Assembly (NCBI RefSeq): GCF_946482605.1
Contig: NZ_CAMLSE010000052.1
Span: forward strand, 1-38,043
Direction of reading: 5' to 3'
DNA: 38,043 nucleotides
DNA from: an uncultured Dyadobacter sp.
GTDB taxonomy: Bacteria; Bacteroidota; Bacteroidia; Cytophagales; Spirosomataceae
The position numbers were made by a program, and so were the translations under genes. Each line of letters opens with the position of its first letter. Position 1 is the stretch's first letter. The notes beneath the pieces were generated by a model. That model saw nothing but the letters and a program-made list of their open reading frames with translations, did no database searches and was not told the origin of the DNA. Positions 32,240-38,043 of the stretch are shown piece after piece.

Positions 32240-32941
32240 TTATGGAATTTTCTCCCAGATTTCGTGGATCGGTTTCCCGTCACTGCTTTTTCCGGAATGG
32301 TCCCAGCGTCCGTCCACGAGTTTGAAATCGAATTTCAGCGCAGAACCGACGCGATTGTTGTCTTTGGAAAAAAACTGAATGTTCTCGGTGTATTTCCCAT
32401 CCTTCGCAGTATAGGTTCCTCCGCCGGTCGCATAGAATCCTTTGACGGCCGGGTCGATCGCAAACCACTGAAAGCGGGTCGCTGAAAGTATTTTAATCGT
32501 CTTGCGCGTTCCCTGTTGATGAATTTGCGCCATTTCCCCTTGCGCATTAGCACGCTCTGTGATGTGCCAGGCACCAGCCATCGGCACATTGGTCGCATCG
32601 TCCACACGCATCCACACCATCGCCTCTTCATATCTGAGCGTAAGGATGTCATCTTTTACCGTAACCGTGAAAACCACCGGAATCCCGATTTTAGCCGTAT
32701 CCGCCGAATTGAATTCCGGCGTGTAGGTCATCTGATTGCCATTCATTGTAAACGGTCCACCCTCTGCCCGTTCAAAATATTTGTTACCAACACTGTAAGA
32801 GGCAATAGCCATATAGTTATCAGCTACAATGAGTGTAGAAGTGCTGCCCGTCGGCTCCTGCGATTTCCACGCTCCCTTGGGTACCTGGGCCATCATGATA
32901 GCAGAGATAAAAAGAAAGGCGGTTGTCAGTATGTGTTTCAT
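32240..32941 (-). CDS. Secreted lipocalin-like beta-rich protein, unknown function
   Basis: A 233-residue protein with a signal peptide (MKHILTTAFLFISAIMMAQ). The rest is beta-rich and reads as two similar halves: GAWKSQEPTGSTSTLIVADN and following, then GAWHITERANAQGEMAQIHQ, ending GKPIHEIWEKIP. The GxW motif at the start of each half recalls lipocalin-like folds. No catalytic motif is visible. Similar proteins are common in Bacteroidota as unnamed secreted proteins. It is convergent with the metal operon and has its own promoter at 32977-33006. Confidence 0.78.
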   Translation of the reverse strand: MKHILTTAFLFISAIMMAQVPKGAWKSQEPTGSTSTLIVADNYMAIASYSVGNKYFERAEGGPFTMNGNQMTYTPEFNSADTAKIGIPVVFTVTVKDDILTLRYEEAMVWMRVDDATNVPMAGAWHITERANAQGEMAQIHQQGTRKTIKILSATRFQWFAIDPAVKGFYATGGGTYTAKDGKYTENIQFFSKDNNRVGSALKFDFKLVDGRWDHSGKSSDGKPIHEIWEKIP

Positions 32942-32976
32942 TTCGATCGGGTTTGATGAACTACCATATACGTTAT

Positions 32977-33006
32977 CAAAATTATGCCAATTAGGGACCG
33001 GTGCAA
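32977..33006 (-). promoter_or_regulatory. Promoter for the secreted lipocalin-like gene
   Basis: On the minus strand: a -33 TTG (33006-33004), a 19-base spacer, then -7 TAATTTTG (32984-32977), a perfect TAnnTTTG match 35 bases before the ATG. Confidence 0.6.
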
Positions 33007-33010
33007 TTTT

Positions 33011-33706
33011 TCAGCGTAAAACTTCCCTCAAAATGTCCAGCGACCTGATCTCACCGAGTGAATCCATATGGATTTTGTAAAAGAAAATCAGCTTTTCAAG
33101 AATAGCGATCCGACGTGCCCTGTCCATCGGAATGGACAGACCGTAGCCGTTTTCCAGCATTTGCCCAATGACAGTCCGTTCCCACGCATCCGATAAATGG
33201 GGATAGTGGTTGTCTTTCAGCTCATTTTCAAGGTCTTCCATCGTTTCTATCCCAAAACCCAGATAATGGGCGAGCTGTATCAGAAATTGGATATGAAAGT
33301 TCTCAAAACCACCATCCGCATTGTCCAGATACTGCACCGCGTGTTCGATAAAGTTAAAGAGCGGTTCATTATTTTCTTCCTCCCGAAGTGTCTTGCCCAA
33401 AATCTCGGTCACAAAAAGTCCGAGGCCCGATTTTATTACATCATAGGGAATGGAAAAGAAGGGAGCATAACATTTGAGCTCGGAAATGCGGTGAATAGTA
33501 TCTTCCTTGCTCTTGTGGTACACGACCATATCGAGCAATGTCAGCGGCTGGAACAATGCTATCCGATTGCTTTTAGACTTACTGCTCCTTACGCCGTTGA
33601 CGATATAAGTCTGTATACCAAACAATTCCGTATATATTTTGGCGATAATGGACGATTCCTTGTAACGGATGTAGCTTAAAGCAATACCGCGTGTTTTATG
33701 AAGCAT
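33011..33706 (-). CDS. recO: DNA repair protein RecO
   Basis: Works in the RecFOR pathway, loading RecA on single-stranded DNA coated by SSB. A 231-residue protein with an N-terminal OB fold (MLHKTRGIALSYIRYKESSI, then TYIVNGVRSSKSKSNRIALF and LTLLDMVVYHK) and a helical C-terminal domain (LGLFVTEILGKTLREEENNE). The zinc-binding cysteines found in many RecO proteins are missing, as far as I can see; one Cys (CYAPFFSIPYD) remains. The start at 33706 is the family start; an upstream frame start at 33817 adds 37 unrelated residues that include the promoter. Confidence 0.93.
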   Translation of the reverse strand: MLHKTRGIALSYIRYKESSIIAKIYTELFGIQTYIVNGVRSSKSKSNRIALFQPLTLLDMVVYHKSKEDTIHRISELKCYAPFFSIPYDVIKSGLGLFVTEILGKTLREEENNEPLFNFIEHAVQYLDNADGGFENFHIQFLIQLAHYLGFGIETMEDLENELKDNHYPHLSDAWERTVIGQMLENGYGLSIPMDRARRIAILEKLIFFYKIHMDSLGEIRSLDILREVLR

Positions 33707-33730
33707 ATCAAATTTTAATATCCATATGAC

Positions 33731-33738
33731 CAAAAATA
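33731..33738 (-). promoter_or_regulatory. Promoter -7 element for recO
   Basis: The minus strand reads TATTTTTG, a TAnnTTTG match 24 bases before the recO ATG. It supports the start at 33706. Confidence 0.5.
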
Positions 33739-33888
33739 GGTATCTTTCTTCAACTGTCCGACCGATGGAAAAAGTCCGCAATGGTCCGTGGTAGTCCGTA
33801 TTATTCCAATCGGTCACAATCCGTTTCAGCGGATCGGCCCGATTTGAAAAATCGTGAGATTTTGAAGTTTTTTAAGCCAAAGGATTTG

Positions 33889-33896
33889 TACCTTTG
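33889..33896 (+). promoter_or_regulatory. Promoter -7 element for the PurF-like gene
   Basis: TACCTTTG is a perfect TAnnTTTG match 106 bases upstream of the ATG. A TTTG at 33861-33864 lies 24 bases further upstream, a long spacing. The leader would be about 100 bases. Confidence 0.5.
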
Positions 33897-34002
33897 TAAG
33901 AAATAACGAACTAAACGAAGATACAAATTCGTTAGGCTAATATTCAGGGAATACGCTTTGCATACCAGCAAACACCAATATCTCTAAAGCATTACTCTTC
34001 TT

Positions 34003-35895
34003 ATGAGCGACGCCATTAAGCATGAGTGCGGAATAGCACTTATCCGTCTTAGAAAGCCTTATCAATACTACATCGACAAGTACGAAACGCCGCTGTATGC
34101 TGTTCACAAGCTTTCGGTGATGATGGAAAAACAGGTCAACCGGGGCCAGGATGGAGCCGGAGTAGCCAACATCAAGATTGATGTCCCACCCGGGAAACGA
34201 TATATCAGCCGATACAGATCCGTAGAGCCTCAGCCACTTACGGACATTTTCTCCAAAATTCACAAGAAATTCCGCAAGGGTCTCAAAAATCACCGGGACC
34301 GTGCCTCAGACGCCAAATGGTTGCAGGAAAACCTCGCTTTCACAGGAGAGGTTTGGTTGGGACATCTTCGGTATGGCACGCACGGAACGAATGAGGTCGA
34401 GAACTGCCACCCGATGTTGCGCCAGAGTAACTGGAGAAGTCGGAACCTTGTCATGGCAGGGAATTTCAACATGACCAATGTGGATGAGCTTTTTGGCAAA
34501 CTGGTTTCACTAGGCCAGCATCCCAAAGAGAAAGTGGATACCGTAACGGTAATGGAAAAAATTGGACATTTCCTGGATGAAGAAAACCAGCGGGTGTTCG
34601 AGCGCTTCAAGGGAGTTTATGAAAACCCGACACTTTCCGACGTCATTGAGGATAATATCGATCTGCCTCGCCTGCTTTACCGTTCATGCCGCGATTTCGA
34701 CGGTGGTTATGCAATGTGCGGTCTCACAGGTTATGGGGCTTCTTTTGTGATCCGTGACCCGGCAGGCATTCGTCCGGCATTCTATTATGCCGACGATGAG
34801 GTTGTTGTAGTCGCATCAGAAAAGCAGGCGATCAAAGCTGCATTTAATGTAGACTACAATCAGATCACCGAAATCACCCCGGGCTCGGCACTGATCATCG
34901 ATAAAAACGGTGAGTACAATGAGTTTCCGATCCTGCCACGTCTTGAAAAACGCTCGTGCAGTTTCGAAAGGATTTATTTTTCCCGCGGTACCGATCCGGA
35001 TATTTACAATGAGCGCAAGCAGCTGGGTAAACTGCTGATTCCCCAGATCCTGAAAGAAGTTAACTACGATCTCGAAAATACCATCTTCTCATACATTCCC
35101 AATACTGCTGAAACCGCATTTCTGGGAATGATCGAAGGATTGGAAGAATACCTGGCCAAGACGCGGAAGCAGGCTATTATGGAAGGCATCCTGTTTGAAG
35201 CCGACCTTGATAAAGTGCTATCATTCCGGCCGCGGATCGAAAAGCTTGTGACGAAGGACGTCAAATCCAGAACCTTCATCACGGCCGACGCGCTGCGAGA
35301 TGATATGGTTTCGAGCGTCTATGATACCACTTTCGAGGTGGTTCGTAAGAATGTCGATACGGTCGTCATCATCGACGATTCCATTGTGCGGGGAACTACC
35401 CTTGAAAAAAGTATCCTGACGATGTTAGACAGGCTAAAACCGAAAAAGATCGTCGTAGCTTCGTCTGCACCGCAAATCCGTTTCCCGGACTGTTATGGAA
35501 TCGATATGTCGAGAATGAAAGACTTCGTGGCTTATCGTGCTGTTCTTAAACTTCTCGAAGAACGGGATCTCGAATACATGCTGGAAGATGTTTATACACA
35601 AAGTGTAACGTCCATTGCTACCAGAAATCCCTATCATACCAATTACGTAAAAGCATTGTATGAGCCATTCACCGATGAGGAGATTTCGCAGAAAATAGCG
35701 GAGATCATTCGGCCGAAAGACCTCAATGCAGAGCTGTCTGTCGTGTTCCAAACTGTTGAAAACCTACACAAAGCCTGCCCACAGCATTTAGGCGACTGGT
35801 ACTTCACCGGCAACTACCCGACACATGGCGGTAATAAGGTTGTCAATAAGGCTTTTACCAATTCGTACGAAGGTAAGTTGGAAAGAGCTTACTGA
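34003..35895 (+). CDS. Amidophosphoribosyltransferase-like protein (PurF family, long form)
   Basis: A 630-residue protein with an N-terminal glutamine amidotransferase domain and a C-terminal phosphoribosyltransferase domain. The PRPP-binding motif VVIIDDSIVRGTT is intact near residues 453-466. The catalytic Cys is C9 (KHECGIALIRL), preceded by eight residues that must be removed to expose it, as in other pro-form PurF proteins. RGQDGAG follows near residue 48, and GHLRYGTHGTNEVENCHP near 120, matching the glutaminase active site. It is about 130 residues longer than canonical PurF (about 500), with inserts in the glutaminase half. It may not be the main purine enzyme; no pur gene is nearby. 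Confidence 0.88.
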   Translation: MSDAIKHECGIALIRLRKPYQYYIDKYETPLYAVHKLSVMMEKQVNRGQDGAGVANIKIDVPPGKRYISRYRSVEPQPLTDIFSKIHKKFRKGLKNHRDRASDAKWLQENLAFTGEVWLGHLRYGTHGTNEVENCHPMLRQSNWRSRNLVMAGNFNMTNVDELFGKLVSLGQHPKEKVDTVTVMEKIGHFLDEENQRVFERFKGVYENPTLSDVIEDNIDLPRLLYRSCRDFDGGYAMCGLTGYGASFVIRDPAGIRPAFYYADDEVVVVASEKQAIKAAFNVDYNQITEITPGSALIIDKNGEYNEFPILPRLEKRSCSFERIYFSRGTDPDIYNERKQLGKLLIPQILKEVNYDLENTIFSYIPNTAETAFLGMIEGLEEYLAKTRKQAIMEGILFEADLDKVLSFRPRIEKLVTKDVKSRTFITADALRDDMVSSVYDTTFEVVRKNVDTVVIIDDSIVRGTTLEKSILTMLDRLKPKKIVVASSAPQIRFPDCYGIDMSRMKDFVAYRAVLKLLEERDLEYMLEDVYTQSVTSIATRNPYHTNYVKALYEPFTDEEISQKIAEIIRPKDLNAELSVVFQTVENLHKACPQHLGDWYFTGNYPTHGGNKVVNKAFTNSYEGKLERAY

Positions 35896-35913
35896 CCGAT
35901 GCATTCACCGATC

Positions 35914-35945
35914 AAAAGCCGGCTTGGAAATAGGCCGGCTTTTTT
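35914..35945 (+). terminator. Rho-independent terminator after the PurF-like gene
   Basis: AAAAGCCGGC/GCCGGCTTTT (10-bp perfect stem) with a 10-base loop and a following T tract, 18 bases after the stop. Confidence 0.88.
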
Positions 35946-36036
35946 ATGCATTGTGCCCGGAGGCTATGCGGCTTTATTTTCATGAAGTTTACTAACATTT
36001 CCTTTATCTTGCCGACTCAAATCAACCTAAATCTAC

Positions 36037-36549
36037 ATGACCCGTTTTACCAAAATCCGGTTACTAAAAAACGCCTGCCTGGCCTTTGCCCTTGCATTAA
36101 CTGCCTCTTTTGCCCACGCACAATCGAAAGGAACTTTAAATGACATCAGTTTTCTGGACGGTCGCTGGCTGGGAACATATAATGGAGGTCCTATTGAAGC
36201 TTCCTGGACAGCCCCTGCGGGTAATAATATCGTGGGTTTTATCCGCATGATTAAGGATGATAAACCAGCTCTTTACGAACTGTTTGCATTTGAGCAAACC
36301 GACAAAGGGCCTGTGGCGATGGTTAAACACTTTAAACCGGGAATGATTTCCCTGGAAGAAAAAGAAGTAGCTGATCGCTATAATTTTATCGAAGCCAAAA
36401 AGAATCAGGCACTTTTTGAAAAAGATGACGCGTCGGTCAGGATCATTTATGAAAGACGGTCTCCCAAACAACTGGTGATCCAGCGCGGCAAGAACGAAGA
36501 TGGCAAGTGGACTTTCGTAGACCTGTTCATTTTCAACAAGATACCCTAA
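36037..36549 (+). CDS. Secreted DUF6265-like protein
   Basis: A 170-residue protein with a long signal peptide (KNACLAFALALTASFAHAQ after a basic lead of about 11 residues). The mature part is beta-rich: ISFLDGRWLGTYNGGPIEAS, then TAPAGNNIVGFIRMIKDDKP, ending FVDLFIFNKIP. The W-L-G-T-Y-N-G-G-P pattern and the TAPAGN segment fit the DUF6265 family, whose function is unknown. It stands alone and ends at a terminator. Confidence 0.78.
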   Translation: MTRFTKIRLLKNACLAFALALTASFAHAQSKGTLNDISFLDGRWLGTYNGGPIEASWTAPAGNNIVGFIRMIKDDKPALYELFAFEQTDKGPVAMVKHFKPGMISLEEKEVADRYNFIEAKKNQALFEKDDASVRIIYERRSPKQLVIQRGKNEDGKWTFVDLFIFNKIP

Positions 36550-36571
36550 GCCATTGATCGATAAAAATACC

Positions 36572-36601
36572 AACAGCAATCCGGACGGGTTGCTGTTTTT
36601 T
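36572..36601. terminator. Terminator between DUF6265-like and YdcZ-type genes
   Basis: AACAGCAATCC/GGGTTGCTGTT with a GGAC loop (11 bp with one G-T pair) followed by a T tract. An A-rich stretch on the left could also serve the minus strand. Confidence 0.82.
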
Positions 36602-36606
36602 GTTGC

Positions 36607-37053
36607 CTAGTTTTTAAGGATAAGATATACGCCCGCTACCAGCAAGACAGCGCCCGCAATGCGTGGCAGGTTTAGGTGATGGACTGCAAAGCCTTGCAGG
36701 CCGAAATGATCGATCGTCATAACGGTTACCATCTGCCCTGCGATAACCAGGCACATCATATTGGCCGGACCAATATTTCTGACGATGAAAATCACCGTGA
36801 TGACATAGAATGCGCCAAGCACCCCGCCCATAAAGCGTGTCCAGGAAACCTGCCTGAGATCCGTGAGAGATGGTATGGGATTCTGATTAAAACAGGCAAA
36901 TGCAATGCTTAATACCACAAGACCTACAAAAAATGAAGTCATGGCCGCGAGGATAGGATTGTTGATCGACTCGCGGAGTTGCGTATTTACACCGGATTGA
37001 ACGGCGTTACTAATGCCGATGAGAAAAGCAAAGACAAGGAAAATCCAGTTCAT
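36607..37053 (-). CDS. DMT-family transporter, YdcZ/DUF606 type
   Basis: A 148-residue integral membrane protein with five hydrophobic helices: WIFLVFAFLIGISNAVQSGV, ILAAMTSFFVGLVVLSIAFA, FMGGVLGAFYVITVIFIVRN, NMMCLVIAGQMVTVMTIDHF and IAGAVLLVAGVYLILKN. The early NAVQSGVNTQLR segment and the overall length fit the DUF606/YdcZ branch of the drug/metabolite transporter superfamily. These are half-size proteins that probably dimerise. The substrate is unknown. It lies 50 bases downstream of nuoK on the same strand, so it may be read through from the nuo genes. Confidence 0.85.
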   Translation of the reverse strand: MNWIFLVFAFLIGISNAVQSGVNTQLRESINNPILAAMTSFFVGLVVLSIAFACFNQNPIPSLTDLRQVSWTRFMGGVLGAFYVITVIFIVRNIGPANMMCLVIAGQMVTVMTIDHFGLQGFAVHHLNLPRIAGAVLLVAGVYLILKN

Positions 37054-37103
37054 GCGAAGGACGGATATTTTTGGGCGAAGTTAGCTGATTCCTACCTATC
37101 CCG

Positions 37104-37415
37104 CTACCTTTTGAGCTCGCTCACCTTTTCCGGATCCGCGGTTTTGAAACCACCGTACACACGCAGCACAATAGCCAGTGCAACGGTAACCTCAGCGGCG
37201 GCCACCACGATCACAAAGAGTGCGAACAGTTGCCCGCTCAACTGCCCGGGATCATGTCTGCTGAATGCAACCAGGTTGATATTCACCGCATTCAGCATCA
37301 GCTCAATGCCCAGCAGCATGCCTATAAAGTGTCTTTTGGTAATCGCAATAGCCAGGCCGATACAAAATAATGCAGCGGCAACGACCAGGTAATGTGCTAT
37401 GGGAATGGCTGTCAT
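37104..37415 (-). CDS. nuoK: NADH-quinone oxidoreductase subunit K
   Basis: A 103-residue subunit of the complex I membrane arm with three helices. Family landmarks: IPIAHYLVVAAALFCIGLAI, KRHFIGMLLGIELMLNAVNI (the glutamate in GIELMLN is part of the proton path), NLVAFSR and FVIVVAAAEVTVALAIVLRV (second conserved glutamate). The start overlaps the nuoJ stop as ATGA (37412-37415), so translation is coupled. It is the last complex I gene on this strand in the window: no nuoL, M or N follows. Confidence 0.95.
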   Translation of the reverse strand: MTAIPIAHYLVVAAALFCIGLAIAITKRHFIGMLLGIELMLNAVNINLVAFSRHDPGQLSGQLFALFVIVVAAAEVTVALAIVLRVYGGFKTADPEKVSELKR

Positions 37416-37933
37416 GAGATGGTATTTCGGTTCAAAGCGAGATAAGCGGCGCCGATCAATGCTACAAGCAAAAGGATAGCAGCTATTTCAAAAGGTAACA
37501 AGTGACTTGTCATCAATTCCACTCCTATCGTCTTGATCGTTGACTTACTAACAATGACGTCACCTGCCATTTTAAAATCAGAGGCTGAGATTACCTTGGC
37601 TAACAAGCCGAAAAGAATAGCTCCGGCCAGGAACCCCCATAGCTGCCTGCTCGCCAGGACTTCGACACGGTTATGCCTGGTGGAATCATCACTCTTCTCG
37701 CTTTTCTGAGTCAGCATGATGCCAAAAATCAGCAATACCAGGATTCCTCCTACATAGATCATGATCTGAGAAACAGCCAGGAAATCGGCGCCAGCGAGCA
37801 CATACAAAGCGGCTACTCCCAAAAAGGCAACAAAAAGCGAAAACACGCCATAGATGAGATTCTTTGAGAACAGTATCACCAACCCTGCGGCGAGCGTCAA
37901 TGCGGAAAATATGTAAAAAATAATTGCTTCCAT
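37412..37933 (-). CDS. nuoJ: NADH-quinone oxidoreductase subunit J (locus 2)
   Basis: A second NuoJ, 173 residues, with five helices: IIFYIFSALTLAAGLVILFS, GVFSLFVAFLGVAALYVLAG, VSQIMIYVGGILVLLIFGIM, a fourth near LWGFLAGAILFGLLAKVI and LLPFEIAAILLLVALIGAAY. It shares only family-level resemblance with the NuoJ at 2885: both have the IxYxGxIxVL core and the LLPFExAxILLLVAxxGA end. The coupling to nuoK and the distance in sequence suggest a separate complex I-type enzyme. Confidence 0.93.
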   Translation of the reverse strand: MEAIIFYIFSALTLAAGLVILFSKNLIYGVFSLFVAFLGVAALYVLAGADFLAVSQIMIYVGGILVLLIFGIMLTQKSEKSDDSTRHNRVEVLASRQLWGFLAGAILFGLLAKVISASDFKMAGDVIVSKSTIKTIGVELMTSHLLPFEIAAILLLVALIGAAYLALNRNTIS

Positions 37934-37940
37934 CTCCGGC

Positions 37941-38043
37941 TTATTCCTTCGGTTTGGGTTTCATAGTGGGACGGAATGCAGGTTTCGCAGCCACCGGCTT
38001 TTCAGGTTCATCCGCGCTGGCTTCCGCAACAGGTTTTTCAACT
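37941..38043 (-). CDS. 3' end of an upstream gene (possible nuoI tail), partial
   Basis: The open frame runs from the window edge to a TAA at 37941-37943 and gives 33 residues: VEKPVAEASADEPEKPVAAK and on to PAFRPTMKPKPKE. It is a Pro/Ala/Lys/Glu low-complexity tail with no cysteines. It lies 7 bases upstream of nuoJ on the same strand, where nuoI is expected, so a NuoI with a long C-terminal extension is the simplest reading. Only the tail is in view. Confidence 0.6.
   Translation of the reverse strand, partial: VEKPVAEASADEPEKPVAAKPAFRPTMKPKPKE

Noticed and set aside
33197..33679. 160-codon plus-strand frame opposite recO
   Set aside because: Antisense to recO with no domain.
1..38043. 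CRISPR arrays, transposases, integrases, tRNA and rRNA genes
   Set aside because: No regularly spaced direct repeats, no transposase or integrase domains, and no tRNA- or rRNA-like segments were seen by reading.

Overview
The window looks like a piece of a Bacteroidota chromosome, most likely from the class Cytophagia (Dyadobacter/Spirosoma-like; the genus is inference). Four things point there. A full-length fused glycine decarboxylase sits beside a Bacteroidota-style ExbB-ExbD-ExbD-TonB locus whose TonB has a long cytoplasmic N-terminus. Several small proteins have the look of lineage-restricted families. Shine-Dalgarno sequences are largely absent. About a dozen genes are preceded by a good match to the Bacteroidota promoter (-7 TAnnTTTG, sometimes with a -33 TTTG/TTG). 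I see no prophage, insertion sequence, CRISPR array, tRNA or rRNA. Most of the window is housekeeping DNA with small accessory islands.

Layout. 1-3.4 kb: a rightward respiratory complex I run, nuoG-H-I-J, closed by a strong terminator. 3.5-9.1 kb: mostly leftward genes (gcvP, a small exported peptide, a membrane metallophosphoesterase, a YqgE/AlgH protein) and one small rightward acidic protein. 9.2-13.3 kb: a gamma-carbonic anhydrase-like protein, an unknown secreted protein, a small XRE regulator with its own palindrome, a DedA protein and an ABC-F ATPase. 13.4-15.8 kb: a two-gene unit of a secreted SUMF1-fold protein and a Tat-exported Gfo/Idh/MocA oxidoreductase, ended by a 23-bp perfect hairpin. 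15.9-18.9 kb: a small membrane protein, aroC, a BatD-like protein and a small conserved-looking protein. 19.0-25.0 kb: a leftward energy-transduction operon exbB-exbD-exbD-tonB-(72-aa membrane protein)-pstS-like lipoprotein-TPR protein. 25.6-30.4 kb: gatC, then a leftward ruvX-def-nitrilase operon divergent from a rightward recJ-lptB operon. 30.4-32.9 kb: a metal-handling-like island with a 51-aa Cys/Lys-rich microprotein, a MerC-like membrane protein, a His-rich lipoprotein, a Cys2 exported protein and a secreted protein of unknown function. 33.0-36.5 kb: recO, a 630-aa PurF-like amidotransferase and a secreted DUF6265-like protein. 36.6-38.0 kb: a YdcZ-type transporter and a second, divergent complex I fragment (nuoK, nuoJ and the tail of another gene) on the minus strand.

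The most interesting system is the divergent island at 30.4-32.2 kb. A 15-bp 7-1-7 palindrome (TGCAACA-T-TGTTGCA), the architecture of Fur/Zur/PerR operators, lies between a MerC-like/HMA-like membrane protein and an operon for a His-cluster lipoprotein and a CxxC exported protein. A previously easy-to-miss 51-aa six-cysteine protein lies just beyond. Other points: two non-equivalent, incomplete-looking nuo runs; an apparently leaderless recJ; paired hairpins with covarying stems after nuoJ; and an XRE gene whose promoter is embedded in an inverted repeat.
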